Positions 45,591-56,603 of a stretch of 64,000 nucleotides of DNA are shown in pieces. A model generated the notes under the pieces. The model saw only the letters and a list, made by a program, of their open reading frames with translations, had not been told where the DNA came from and did no database searches. The position numbers and the translations under genes are program-made. The stretch's first letter is position 1, and every line of letters begins with the position of its first letter. The stretch is from the NCBI RefSeq assembly GCF_950100655.1, contig NZ_CATNLY010000001.1, positions 124,001 through 188,000 on the forward strand. The letters run 5' to 3'. This stretch comes from Pleomorphomonas sp. T1.2MG-36. Its GTDB lineage: Bacteria > Pseudomonadota > Alphaproteobacteria > Rhizobiales > Pleomorphomonadaceae.

Positions 45591-47774
45591 ATGAGAACCA
45601 GCGCTTCGCTCGGCGTGGCTTTCGCGTTCGCCGCGTTTACTTGTCCTTCGCTCGCACAGGCCGAGACGCCACGGGAAACCTTGGTACGGCAATGGCTGAC
45701 CTCCGCGTCTTTCGGGCTGCCGGTGACCGTTGGCGCCAGCACTTTCGATCCGGCGACGCAGACCGTCGTGCTGTCGGACGTCAGCATCGGCGATCTTGAG
45801 GATGATCTGGTCGCCGTCCATTTCGACGAGGTTTCCGTCGAGGATCCGCGCATGGCGCCCGGCGAGGCCTTTGCCGCCCATGCGGTCCGAGCTTCGAACT
45901 ATACGGTCGATATCCACTTCGACGTCGGCAAATGGTTCCCCGGGCTGGCCGCCGTGGAGAGCGGAGCGAGCAAAGAGCTCGACAAGGTGACGCCGCCGGC
46001 TTCGAAACAGAAGCCCGTCAAGAAGATGCAGGAAAGCCAAAACGCCGACAAGGCGGACGACGGCGAAGCGACTGCACCCGAGACCGACGCCAAGGTCGCG
46101 GAGGAGAGTTCGAAGCCGCCGGTGGTGGATTACGCGCTCTCCGGCGAAACCCTGCTTATCGAGCGGCTGGTATTCCCGCAGCCACCGAAGAACCTGCCGT
46201 CCGGTCGGCCCATCTACGAGAGTATCTTCCGTTATGCCGAATGGATGAACGGGATCCGAGCCGATTGGGCGGAGATGAACAGCATCCAGGTCGAGACGAC
46301 CGGCATGAAGGAAGGCGACACCATTACGACCTACTCGTTGTCGTATCTGTCGGGCATGCATGACGGTCGCGTCGAAAGAGCCGGCGTCAACTCGGTCGAG
46401 CAGAAGCCGAAAGACGAGACGTCGCCTCTGAAGGCCATGACCATCGACAGCACCTATGTCATCGGCGCCGACTTCGGCAAGGCTCTCGAGGCGCTCGACC
46501 CGGCGAAGTATGTCGGCGGTGTCGGGGACGGCAAGGCACGCACCGTCTACTCGCAATATGGCATCAACAACCTCGTTCTCACCTTCGATGGCGCGACAGC
46601 GAGTATCGGAAACATCGAGGCCAACAATATCTACCTGCGTCAGACCGAACGGCCGGTGGTGAAGCTCATCGTGGAGGCGCTCGCCGATCCCAAGCAAATC
46701 GAGGCCGACCCGTTCTCCTTCATTTCCAACGTCTTGCCCAATTACACGCAGCTGATGGGCGTGGACCTCATTCGGGCCAGCAAGCTTGAGGTGAAAACCG
46801 CCGGAGATAGCTTCGAACTCGCGGTCAACAGCTTCGATGGCAACGACATCAATGGAAACGGCATCGGGGCCTTCACTTTGCGCGACATCACGGCTGCGTC
46901 CAAGGATGCGTCCACGAAGGTCGGCCTCTCTCTCCTGACCCTCCAGGATATCCGGTTCGGCTCGCTTGCCGCTCTCATGGAGCTCGGCAAAAGCGCGTCC
47001 GAGGGCGACCAGCCATCCGGAAAAGCGATGCGCGAGGCTATCGTCAATGGCGGTACGTCCTTTGGCTTCGTCGAACTCAGCACGCTGTCGGTCGAGTCGC
47101 CGCTCGGATCGGTTGGGCTTGACTCGATGGCCCTGACCAGCGGCAGCTATCTCGGCACCCTGGCCCAACGCGGCGATTTCACCTTCACTTCCCTGTCTCT
47201 TCCGGTGGCGCTGCTGTCCGATGAGGCGGTCGTCTCCGAACTGACTGGCATGGGATACGAAACCCTCGACCTGTCGGGTGGCCTGACCGTGTCCTGGGAT
47301 GCCGACAAGGGCGATCTCCACCTTGAGGATCTAACCCTCAAGGCGGCCGACATGGGCGTCATCTCAAGTGACTTCCATCTGAGCGGCCTGCCCCTGTCTC
47401 TCCTGGAAAAGCCGGCCGAAATCGAGGCGCGGATGAAGGACGCTGCCCTCGTTTCCGCATCGATCACCTACGGCAATGGCGGCATCGTCGAAAAGGCCTT
47501 CGAGGCCCAGGCGAAGAAGCTCGATCAGGACGGCGACAAGTTCCGCGAGAACACCGCCAGCGCCCTGCCGCTCATGCTGAACTTCCTTGAAGACCCCAAG
47601 CTGCAGGCCAAGTTCGAGAAGCCGATCTCCGACTTCATTCGGGATCCCAAGTCGATCACCCTCAGCGTGGCACCGGAGAAGCCGGTTCCCTTCGCCGAGC
47701 TGGAGAAGGTCAATACCGACAAGCCGAACGACCTCATTCGAGTGCTGAACGTCGGTGTGACCGCCAACGAGTGA
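45591..47774 (+). CDS. large secreted protein of unknown function, paralogue B
   Basis: A 727-residue exported protein (signal SLGVAFAFAAFTCPSLAQA). After an N-terminal beta-rich part (to residue about 125) comes a charged Lys/Ala/Glu linker (130-175), then a long body and a C-terminal domain homologous to paralogue A (542-722). AGGAGG precedes the ATG. Repeated short strand patterns recall AsmA/DUF748-like envelope proteins, but that is only an impression. No catalytic motif, lipobox or C-terminal anchor is seen, so it is probably soluble in the periplasm or released. Confidence 0.75.
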   Translation: MRTSASLGVAFAFAAFTCPSLAQAETPRETLVRQWLTSASFGLPVTVGASTFDPATQTVVLSDVSIGDLEDDLVAVHFDEVSVEDPRMAPGEAFAAHAVRASNYTVDIHFDVGKWFPGLAAVESGASKELDKVTPPASKQKPVKKMQESQNADKADDGEATAPETDAKVAEESSKPPVVDYALSGETLLIERLVFPQPPKNLPSGRPIYESIFRYAEWMNGIRADWAEMNSIQVETTGMKEGDTITTYSLSYLSGMHDGRVERAGVNSVEQKPKDETSPLKAMTIDSTYVIGADFGKALEALDPAKYVGGVGDGKARTVYSQYGINNLVLTFDGATASIGNIEANNIYLRQTERPVVKLIVEALADPKQIEADPFSFISNVLPNYTQLMGVDLIRASKLEVKTAGDSFELAVNSFDGNDINGNGIGAFTLRDITAASKDASTKVGLSLLTLQDIRFGSLAALMELGKSASEGDQPSGKAMREAIVNGGTSFGFVELSTLSVESPLGSVGLDSMALTSGSYLGTLAQRGDFTFTSLSLPVALLSDEAVVSELTGMGYETLDLSGGLTVSWDADKGDLHLEDLTLKAADMGVISSDFHLSGLPLSLLEKPAEIEARMKDAALVSASITYGNGGIVEKAFEAQAKKLDQDGDKFRENTASALPLMLNFLEDPKLQAKFEKPISDFIRDPKSITLSVAPEKPVPFAELEKVNTDKPNDLIRVLNVGVTANE

Positions 47775-47806
47775 CACCTAATCGGCAACATGGACCACAT
47801 GAAATA

Positions 47807-47840
47807 AAGGCCGGGGAGTCGCCTCCCCGGCCTTCTTCTT
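47807..47840 (+). terminator. strong terminator after paralogue B
   Basis: AAGGCCGGGGAG-tcgc-CTCCCCGGCCTT is a perfect 12-bp stem with a 4-nt loop, followed by CTTCTTTT. It may serve aspS from the other side as well, since aspS ends at 47857. Confidence 0.85.
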
Positions 47841-47856
47841 TTCGAAATCTCGCCGA

Positions 47857-49638
<1,782 letters not shown>

Positions 49639-49984
49639 GGTTATCGTCCTGTCTCGTTGAATCCGTTGGGAACGGCTCCGGATTCCCACCCTGGGGAGGC
49701 CGGATCTGTGGGCGCGACAAGCGCACGGCGGGGCGGATTTGTCAAGAATTCTGACGGCCGATTGCACGCTTCGCCGGCTTGCGGGCCTTACGGATCAAGC
49801 CGGGAAACCGGCCCGGTGTCGGCGAAAGGAATTTCCGTCGCCCGCGTTTTTCAAGGCACATGTTTCGCGCTTTGCCGGCTTCGTCGGAATAGTGTCATTC
49901 GATTGTGGGAAAAGCCTTCGCTCAGACGGCAGGCCGCATGGCGACTCACGGGTGGCACCCTCGCCGTCTGACAGGGATTTTTCC
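49639..49984. other. 346-nt divergent region aspS/btaA
   Basis: This region holds the promoters of aspS and btaA. TCAGACGGC (49922-49930) and GCCGTCTGA (49963-49971) form a perfect 9-bp stem with a 32-nt loop in the btaA leader, ending just before the AGGG ribosome binding site. GTGTCAT at 49892 followed by TTGTGGG at 49903 loosely resembles a PhoB box (first half good, second half poor), of interest because betaine lipids replace phospholipids under phosphate starvation. Confidence 0.35.
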
Positions 49985-51214
49985 ATGAGCAAGCAAAAGA
50001 CCAAGGATCTTCTGGCGAACGCGGTGCATGCGAACAAGCTGGCCAGCAGGCAAGGTATGCTCGAACGCCTGTTCACATTCGCCTTTTCCGGCCTTGTCTA
50101 TCCGCAGATATGGGAAGATCCGGCCGTCGACATGGCGGCGCTCGAGCTCGGACCGGACAAGCGCATCATCACCATCGCCTCCGGCGGCTGCAATGTCATG
50201 AACTACCTGATGGCCTCGCCGGCCGAGATCGTCGCCGTCGATCTCAATCCGGCCCATATCGCCCTGCTCAAGCTGAAGCTGACCGCGGCGCGCCATCTGC
50301 CGAACCACGAGAGCTTCTTCCGCTTCTTCGGTCATGCCGACGAGCGGGAGAATACCGCTCGCTACGATCGCTTCCTGCGCGACCATCTTCCGGACGATGC
50401 TCGCGCCTACTGGGAAAAGCGTGGGCTGACCGGCCGCCGGCAGATATCCATCTTCACCCGCGACATCTATCGCTACGGTTTGCTCGGTCGGTTCATCGGG
50501 ATCATGCACCTGCTGGCCCGCGCCTACGGCAAGAATCCTCGCCTCATGCTGACGGCCCAGGGGCTCGACGAACAGCGGCGGCTGTTCGAGGAGAATCTGG
50601 CGCCGGTCTTCGACTCCCGGCTCGTCCGCTGGCTCTGTCGCATGCCGGTGTCGCTCTACGGCCTCGGTATCCCGCCCGCCCAGTTCGCCTATCTTTCCGC
50701 CGATGCCGGCGGCGATCTTGCCGGTCTGCTCCGGCAGCGTCTGGCGCGCCTGGCTTGCGATTTCCCGCTCGAAGACAACTATTTCGCCTGGCAGGCTTTC
50801 GGCCGCCGTTACGACCGCGAGAGCCGCCGCGCCGTACCTCCCTACCTCACCCATGGCGCCTACGATGCCATCCGCGCCAACGCCGGTCGCGTCACCGCCG
50901 TTCAGGCTTCGATGACAGACCGGCTCGCGACCATGCCGGCGGAGAGCCTCGACGGTTACGTGCTGCTGGATGCCCAGGACTGGATGACGCCGGCACAGAT
51001 GGTCGCCTTATGGACCGAGATCGGCCGAACGGCTCGTCCGGGAGCCCGCGTCATATTCCGGACCGCCGGGCTCGACAGCCCGTTGGAGGCGGCCCTGCCG
51101 GCGGCGATCCGCTCTCGCTGGAGCTACGATCCCTCGACGGTGCCGGACTATGTCGCTCGCGATCGGTCTTCTATCTACGGAGGCTTCCATCTTTATGTGA
51201 GAGATGTCGCGTGA
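49985..51214 (+). CDS. btaA: BtaA, SAM:diacylglycerol 3-amino-3-carboxypropyltransferase
   Basis: A 409-residue DUF3419 enzyme. BtaA moves the 3-amino-3-carboxypropyl group of S-adenosylmethionine onto diacylglycerol, making diacylglycerylhomoserine, first step to the betaine lipid DGTS. Family marks are LVYPQIWEDPAVDMAAL, the SAM-binding IITIASGGCNVMNYL followed by EIVAVDLNPAHIALLKLK, DNYFAWQAFGRRY and the C-terminal YGGFHLYVRD. The next gene is btaB, overlapping by 4 nt (GTGA). The ATG at 49985 yields the expected length. Confidence 0.93.
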   Translation: MSKQKTKDLLANAVHANKLASRQGMLERLFTFAFSGLVYPQIWEDPAVDMAALELGPDKRIITIASGGCNVMNYLMASPAEIVAVDLNPAHIALLKLKLTAARHLPNHESFFRFFGHADERENTARYDRFLRDHLPDDARAYWEKRGLTGRRQISIFTRDIYRYGLLGRFIGIMHLLARAYGKNPRLMLTAQGLDEQRRLFEENLAPVFDSRLVRWLCRMPVSLYGLGIPPAQFAYLSADAGGDLAGLLRQRLARLACDFPLEDNYFAWQAFGRRYDRESRRAVPPYLTHGAYDAIRANAGRVTAVQASMTDRLATMPAESLDGYVLLDAQDWMTPAQMVALWTEIGRTARPGARVIFRTAGLDSPLEAALPAAIRSRWSYDPSTVPDYVARDRSSIYGGFHLYVRDVA

Positions 51215-51867
51215 GCGCGTTCACGCCTCGGTCGTCGGCCGGCCAGAAGGCGGCCATGGACCGTATGTACCGCCTGACCCGGCACGTCTACGATGCGACG
51301 CGCAAGCCCTATCTCCTCGGCCGGGATCGGATGATCGCCGGACTTGAGGTTCCTCCGGGCGGCAGCGTGCTGGAGATGGGATGCGGCACGGGCCGCAATC
51401 TGGTCGCGGCAGGCCGCCGTCATCCGGGTATCCGTCTCTACGGCTTCGATATCTCCAGCGAGATGTTGAAGTCGGCCCGCCTCAACGTCGATCGGTCTGG
51501 TCTCGATATTCGTCTTGCCGAGGGTGACGCCTGCCTTTTCGATCCGGAAGCGGCCTTCGGCATAGCCGGCTTCGACCGCGTCTATTTTTCCTATACCCTG
51601 TCCATGATCCCCGACTGGACGGCGGCTCTGGCCCACGGCCTCACCTTGGTCAAGGATGGTGGCCGTCTGTCGGTGGTCGATTTCGGCTTCTGCGAAGGGC
51701 TGGGGGCTCCGGCCCGCAGGCTTCTGCACGGCTGGCTGACCCTTTTTCACGTCGCGCCGCGCGCCGATCTGGAAGCGGAAATGGCCCGCTTGGCGAACGC
51801 GAGCGGCCGGACACTCCATTTCGAGCGGCCGGCTCGTGGCTACGCGCAGCTTGGCAGCATCTTCTGA
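51211..51867 (+). CDS. btaB: BtaB, diacylglycerylhomoserine N-methyltransferase
   Basis: A 218-residue class I SAM methyltransferase: motif I is VLEMGCGTGRNLVAAG, followed by LYGFDISSEMLKSAR and ASP-containing AEGDACLFDP. In the btaA-btaB pair it adds three methyl groups to diacylglycerylhomoserine to form DGTS. The start is GTG at 51211, overlapping the btaA stop. N-terminal segment RMYRLTRHVYDATRKPYLLGRD is typical for BtaB. Confidence 0.92.
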   Translation: MSAFTPRSSAGQKAAMDRMYRLTRHVYDATRKPYLLGRDRMIAGLEVPPGGSVLEMGCGTGRNLVAAGRRHPGIRLYGFDISSEMLKSARLNVDRSGLDIRLAEGDACLFDPEAAFGIAGFDRVYFSYTLSMIPDWTAALAHGLTLVKDGGRLSVVDFGFCEGLGAPARRLLHGWLTLFHVAPRADLEAEMARLANASGRTLHFERPARGYAQLGSIF

Positions 51868-51869
51868 AA

Positions 51870-52250
51870 TCAACCGGCTGCGCGGCACACGGCCTCGATG
51901 TTGTGGCCGTCGGGATCGATGATGTAGGCGGCGAAATAGTTCGCCGCATAGGGGCGCAAACCCGGCCCACCATTGTCCTCGCCACCCGCCGCCAACCCTG
52001 CGGCATGAAAGGCTGCCACCGCCTCGCGCGTCATGGCCGAAAAGCCGACGTGAAGGCGTCCCTTGCGGCTGGCGTCCGACAGCCAGAAGCCGGCGTGGCC
52101 ATCCCGGCCATAGCCAGCATTGGAGGCTGCGCCGGAACTCGGGGCGATGCGCGTGATCAGTCTGGAAATGCCGAGCGGTGCGAGCAAGGCGTCGTAAAAG
52201 GCAACGGAGCGGCCGATATCGGTCACCGGACAGTCGATATGATCGAACAT
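51870..52250 (-). CDS. VOC (glyoxalase/dioxygenase superfamily) protein 1
   Basis: A 126-residue VOC-fold protein. The first beta-alpha-beta module starts DHIDCPVTDIGRSVAFYDALLAPLG and the C-terminus reads YIIDPDGHNIEAV, with the typical Glu/His metal positions only partly evident. It is about 2 nt from the btaB stop, convergent. A related gene (52302-52694) follows upstream on the same strand. Substrate unknown; the family includes isomerases, resistance proteins and dioxygenases. Confidence 0.85.
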   Translation of the reverse strand: MFDHIDCPVTDIGRSVAFYDALLAPLGISRLITRIAPSSGAASNAGYGRDGHAGFWLSDASRKGRLHVGFSAMTREAVAAFHAAGLAAGGEDNGGPGLRPYAANYFAAYIIDPDGHNIEAVCRAAG

Positions 52251-52301
52251 GATGGCTCGGGACGAGCCGCGACGAATGTGCCGCGGCCCCTCCCCCTTTT
52301 C

Positions 52302-52694
52302 TCATTCCGGCTTGTGGCAGACCGCCTCGATGTTATTGCCATCGGGATCCAGAACAAAGGCGGCGTAGTAATTGGGGTGGTAGTGCGGGCGAAGCCCCGG
52401 CCCGCCGTTGTCGCGCCCGCCCGCGGCCATCGCTGCCGCATAGAACGCGTCGACGGTTGCCCGGTCCTTTGCAACGAAGGCGACGTGAAAATGCATCACC
52501 TCGCCGGCGGGGCGGCCGGTCGACACCCAGAAGTCCGGCTTGCCGTCGCTGCCGTAGCCGGCAAAAGCGTCGCCGCCCGTCTCCTCGGCCGAGACGGACA
52601 TCACGACCTTGACGCCAAGCGGCGCCAAAGCCGTGTCGTAGAACGCCTTCGACTTTTCGTAATCGACGGCAGGAAAGCCCATGTGATCCAGCAT
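52302..52694 (-). CDS. VOC (glyoxalase/dioxygenase superfamily) protein 2
   Basis: A 130-residue VOC protein paralogous to its neighbour: DHMGFPAVDYEKSKAFYDTALAPLG at the start, GGRDNGGPGLRPHYHPNYYAAFVLDPDGNNIEAV at the end, almost identical in layout to the adjacent gene (GGEDNGGPGLRPYAANYFAAYIIDPDGHNIEAV). The two are separated by 51 nt and form a tandem duplication on the minus strand. Substrate not known. Confidence 0.87.
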   Translation of the reverse strand: MLDHMGFPAVDYEKSKAFYDTALAPLGVKVVMSVSAEETGGDAFAGYGSDGKPDFWVSTGRPAGEVMHFHVAFVAKDRATVDAFYAAAMAAGGRDNGGPGLRPHYHPNYYAAFVLDPDGNNIEAVCHKPE

Positions 52695-52775
52695 TTTCGC
52701 CTCCAGTGTTGATGGCGCCGGTCATAGCTGGTGGCCCCGCCAGACCTTGTCAGGAGTGCCTACTGACACAACTCG

Positions 52776-53807
52776 TCACGCGCCCTCAAAGCCGGCGAGC
52801 ACGCCGACGGCGTTGTCGCCGATATCCTCGACCGCATAGCCCCCCTCCTGTACGAACAGCGTCGGCCGTCCGAGGGCGGCAACGCGGGCGCCGATTTTCG
52901 GGTAGTCCTCGCGCTTCAGCTTGAACTTGGAGATGGGATCGCCCTCGAAGGTGTCGAGGCCGAGCGACACCACGACGACATCAGGGCCGAAGACCTCGAT
53001 CGCCCGGCAGGCATGGTCGAGGGCGGCGCCCCATGTGTCCCAGGCAGTGCCGAACGGCATGGGCAAATTGAGCGTGAAGCCCTCACCCTCCCCTTCGCCG
53101 ATCTCGTCGGCACGGCCCGAAAAGAATGGGTAGGCAACGGCGGTGTCCGCATGGAGGTTGACCATCTGCACGTCGCCGCGCCGGTAGAAAATCTCCTGCG
53201 TGCCGTTGCCGTGGTGATAGTCGACGTCGAGGATGGTGACGCGCTTGGCGCCATGATCGAGAAACCACTGCGCCGCGACGGCGGCGTTGTTGATGAAGCA
53301 GTACCCGCCCATGGTCGAGAATCCCGCGTGGTGGCCCGGCGGCCGGCAGAGCGCATAGGCGGCCTTCTCGCCGCCGTGGATTAGCTCGGCGGCGCCCACT
53401 GCGGACCAGACGGCCGATTGCACGGCGTCCCAGGTTCCCTCCACGAAGGAGGCGCCACCATCGAAGGAGTAGTAGCCCATCAAGCCGTTGACGTGCTCGG
53501 GGCGGATATCGCGCTGGCCTCGCGCCGGCCAGACGTAGGGCATCGTCGGCCCGGTACGCCCTTCGGCGAGCCACATTTTCCAGAAGTCCGCCATGAACCG
53601 GAGGTAGCCGGCATCGTGCACCTTGGCGGCTGCCGCAACGACGTCGATGGCGCGCGCTTCGATCACATCGCCAAGACCGACCGTCGCGATCCGCTTGAGG
53701 ATGAAGTCGACGCGCGCCGGCAGCTCGAAGGCGGGCGTGATGACACCGGCGTTGAGTTCCTGGTTGTCGGCGTGGAGGCGATGGCGAGGCGAGTACACGG
53801 TTTTCAT
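52776..53807 (-). CDS. acetylpolyamine amidohydrolase-like (class II HDAC family)
   Basis: A 343-residue zinc-dependent deacetylase. Active-site elements are ALCRPPGHHAGFSTMGGYCFIN (His pair), ILDVDYHHGNGTQEIFY (zinc-binding Asp/His) and SLGLDTFEGDPISKFKL (second zinc Asp). The N-terminal motif TVYSPRHRLHADNQE is typical of acetylpolyamine amidohydrolases (AphA), which release acetate from acetylputrescine and related compounds. Polyamine catabolism genes are not next to it. Good length match to family. Confidence 0.88.
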   Translation of the reverse strand: MKTVYSPRHRLHADNQELNAGVITPAFELPARVDFILKRIATVGLGDVIEARAIDVVAAAAKVHDAGYLRFMADFWKMWLAEGRTGPTMPYVWPARGQRDIRPEHVNGLMGYYSFDGGASFVEGTWDAVQSAVWSAVGAAELIHGGEKAAYALCRPPGHHAGFSTMGGYCFINNAAVAAQWFLDHGAKRVTILDVDYHHGNGTQEIFYRRGDVQMVNLHADTAVAYPFFSGRADEIGEGEGEGFTLNLPMPFGTAWDTWGAALDHACRAIEVFGPDVVVVSLGLDTFEGDPISKFKLKREDYPKIGARVAALGRPTLFVQEGGYAVEDIGDNAVGVLAGFEGA

Positions 53808-53950
53808 GGGCGTTTCCGGTCAATCGGATGTCAGCGGCGCCGACGCTACACCGACCGCCCCATCCGGCAAGGGCGAAAAGGCGACAGGGAAGCGGAAATC
53901 CGCGCCAGCCGTCTTGCCTTTCGCGTCGGTTCGGGCGAAATCGCCGGGCC

Positions 53951-55840
53951 ATGTTGATCATATCCGATCTCACCTACCGTATCGCCGGCCGCATCCTCAT
54001 CGAGGGCGCCTCCGTCACCATTCACGACGGCGCCAAGGTCGGTCTCGTTGGCCGCAACGGCACGGGCAAGACGACGCTGTTCAATCTCGTCACCGGCGAT
54101 CTTGCGGCCGAGAGCGGCTCGATCGATCTCAAGCGCGGCGCTCGCATCGGCCGCGTCGCCCAGGAGGCGCCGGGATCCGACATTTCGTTGATCGACTTCG
54201 TGCTGGCCGCCGACACCGAACGAACGGCTTTGATGGCCGAAGCCGAGACGGCCTCCGATCCGCACCGTATCGCCGAAATTCAGGTCAGGCTTGCCGACAT
54301 CGAGGCGCATTCGGCCGAGGCGCGCGCCGCCACCATCCTGTCCGGTCTCGGGTTCGATGCCGCCGACCAGCGCCGCCCCTGCGCGGATTTCTCGGGTGGT
54401 TGGCGCATGCGCGTCGCCTTGGCCGCCGTGCTGTTCACCGAGCCGGATCTGCTGCTGCTCGACGAGCCGACCAACTACCTGGATCTCGAAGGCACGCTCT
54501 GGCTCACCAACTACGTCCAGCGCTACCCCTACACGGTGGTGCTGATCAGCCACGATCGCGACCTTCTCGACAGTGCCGTCGATCACATCTGCCATCTGTC
54601 GGAGGGCAAGCTGACGCTGTGGAAGGGCGGCTACACGTCATTCGCGCGCCAGCGGCAGGAGAAGATGCTGCTGCAGGAAAAGGCGCGCGAGAAGATCGAG
54701 GTGCGGCGCAAGCACCTTCAGGCGTTTGTCGACCGCTTTCGCTACAAGGCCAGCAAGGCGACGCAGGCACAGTCTCGCATCAAGATGCTGGAAAAGCTCG
54801 ATATCATCGCCGAGGTGGTGGAAGAGCACGTCCAGCAGATCAGCTTTCCCAATCCCAGGGCCAAGCTGGCGCCGCCCATCGTCACCTACGACAAGGTCGA
54901 CCTTGGCTATGTTCCGGACAAGCCGGTGTTGAAGCGCCTGACCCTGCGCATCGACGACGATGACCGCATCGCCCTCCTCGGCAAGAACGGCAACGGCAAG
55001 TCGACCTTTGCCAAGGCCCTGGCCGATCGATTGGTCCCGTTCTCGGGCAATATCGTCAAGGCCGGCAAGCTGGAAGTCGCCTTCTTTGCCCAGCACCAGC
55101 TGGACGAGCTGCACCCCGACGAGTCGGCCGTCGCCCACGTGCGTCGCCTAATGCCCGATGCGCCCGACGCTCGCGTGCGCTCGCGGGTTGCACAAATGGG
55201 CCTCGACACCAACAAGATGGACACGCCGGCGCGTGAGCTCTCCGGTGGCGAGAAGGCACGCCTTCTTCTCGGCCTTGCCACCTTCCATGGGCCGAATCTG
55301 CTGATTCTCGACGAGCCGACCAACCACCTCGACATCGACAGCCGTGAAAGCCTCATCCAGGCGCTCAACGACTTCGAAGGCGCCGTCATCCTGGTCAGCC
55401 ACGACCGCCATCTGGTGGAGGCGACCATGGATCGTCTCTGGCTGGTGGACAAAGGCACGATTACCCCGTTTGATGGCGACATGGACGACTACAAGCGCTT
55501 TATCCTGTCCGGCCCGACCGATGCCGACCGGGCGGCGAAGGGCGAAGAGCAGAGGGTCACCAACGCCGATCGACGCCGCCTTGCCGCCGAGCGGCGCGCC
55601 CAGCTGGCGCCGCTCAGGAAGCGCATTCAGGGCATCGAGGCGGAAATGGACAAGGCAAGAAAGCTGATTGCCCGCATCGATGCCGCCCTCGCCGACCCCG
55701 CCCTGTTCACCAGCGACCCGGCCAAGGGAGCCAGGCTGTCCAAGGAACGGGCCGACGCCGTCCGCAGCCTCGATACGTCCGAGGAGGAATGGCTGACGCT
55801 GTCGTCCGAATACGAAGAGGCCGAGGCGGCGGACAGCTGA
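53951..55840 (+). CDS. ABC-F family ATPase (YheS/Uup type)
   Basis: A 629-residue duplicated ATPase without membrane segments. Walker A sites are GRNGTGKTT (residue about 35) and GKNGNGKST (about 345); signatures are DFSGGWRMRVALAA and ELSGGEKARLLLG; Walker B ends LLLLDEPTNYLD and LLILDEPTNHLD. A C-terminal coiled coil (RRAQLAPLRKRIQGIEAEMDKARK) follows. ABC-F proteins act on stalled ribosomes rather than transport. The ATG at 53951 begins the first ABC domain. Confidence 0.93.
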   Translation: MLIISDLTYRIAGRILIEGASVTIHDGAKVGLVGRNGTGKTTLFNLVTGDLAAESGSIDLKRGARIGRVAQEAPGSDISLIDFVLAADTERTALMAEAETASDPHRIAEIQVRLADIEAHSAEARAATILSGLGFDAADQRRPCADFSGGWRMRVALAAVLFTEPDLLLLDEPTNYLDLEGTLWLTNYVQRYPYTVVLISHDRDLLDSAVDHICHLSEGKLTLWKGGYTSFARQRQEKMLLQEKAREKIEVRRKHLQAFVDRFRYKASKATQAQSRIKMLEKLDIIAEVVEEHVQQISFPNPRAKLAPPIVTYDKVDLGYVPDKPVLKRLTLRIDDDDRIALLGKNGNGKSTFAKALADRLVPFSGNIVKAGKLEVAFFAQHQLDELHPDESAVAHVRRLMPDAPDARVRSRVAQMGLDTNKMDTPARELSGGEKARLLLGLATFHGPNLLILDEPTNHLDIDSRESLIQALNDFEGAVILVSHDRHLVEATMDRLWLVDKGTITPFDGDMDDYKRFILSGPTDADRAAKGEEQRVTNADRRRLAAERRAQLAPLRKRIQGIEAEMDKARKLIARIDAALADPALFTSDPAKGARLSKERADAVRSLDTSEEEWLTLSSEYEEAEAADS

Positions 55841-55913
55841 TTGCCGCCTAGCCGCTTTTGCGTTGGATCGCGAGCCTGTATCGTCGATACGTCCGTCTCT
55901 TCGGAAGCCAGCC

Positions 55914-56603
55914 ATGACGACCGCCTTCACGCCTTTCGATATCGCCGCCTTCGTCTGGTTCCTGGCCATGTGGTTCGGGCAGGCTTGGCTGACCGAAAAA
56001 AGCCCCTGGGCCGAGCACTCGCTGACCCACTTCATCAACATTGGCCGTCATGGCTGGGTGCGGCAGACGGCGAAGCGCGACTTGCGCATGGTCGATACCG
56101 CCATCGTCGCCGGGCTGCAGAATGGCACGGCCTTCTTCGCCTCGACGTCGCTTCTCGCCATTGGCGGCGGGTTCACGTTGTTGAACTCGGTCGATCATGC
56201 TGTCGGCGTCGTCTCGGCGTTGTCCGACCTCACGGCCACCAATCGCACCGCGTTCGAGTACAAGGTAGTCGGACTGCTCGGTATCTACGCCTATGCCTTC
56301 TTCAAGTTCGGCTGGGCCTACCGCATGTTCAATTTCGGCTCCATCCTGCTCGGCGCGCTGCCGCCGCCGGTCGAGGCGGAAACCACCGAAATGGACAAGG
56401 CCGTGGCGCGGGCATCATCGATCATCGTGGTGGCCGGTACCAACTTCAATCGCGGTCTGCGTGCCTTCTTCATGTCGATCGGCTATCTCGGTTGTTTTCT
56501 CGGGCCGATACCGCTGATCGCCAGTTCGACCTTCATCGCGGTGGTGCTTGCCCGCCGCCAGTTCACCTCCAACGCCGTCAAGGCCATGAGGAGATACGAG
56601 TGA
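55914..56603 (+). CDS. DUF599 integral membrane protein
   Basis: A 229-residue membrane protein of the DUF599 family with four hydrophobic regions (FDIAAFVWFLAMWFGQAWL, ATSLLAIGGGFTLL-like segment near 80-95, VGLLGIYAYAFFKFGWAYRMFN, and IGYLGCFLGPIPLIASSTFIAVVL). Function unknown. Its stop overlaps the start of the following DUF3253 gene by 4 nt (GTGA), so the two are co-translated. Confidence 0.85.
   Translation: MTTAFTPFDIAAFVWFLAMWFGQAWLTEKSPWAEHSLTHFINIGRHGWVRQTAKRDLRMVDTAIVAGLQNGTAFFASTSLLAIGGGFTLLNSVDHAVGVVSALSDLTATNRTAFEYKVVGLLGIYAYAFFKFGWAYRMFNFGSILLGALPPPVEAETTEMDKAVARASSIIVVAGTNFNRGLRAFFMSIGYLGCFLGPIPLIASSTFIAVVLARRQFTSNAVKAMRRYE

Noticed and set aside
44211..47321. 1036-codon frame antisense to the two secreted paralogues
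   Set aside because: The plus-strand genes have signal peptides, ribosome binding sites, mutual similarity and terminators; the antisense frame has none of these.
49892..49909. PhoB box before btaA
   Set aside because: Only the first half-site is good; the second deviates at four of seven positions. Kept only as a remark in the btaA finding.
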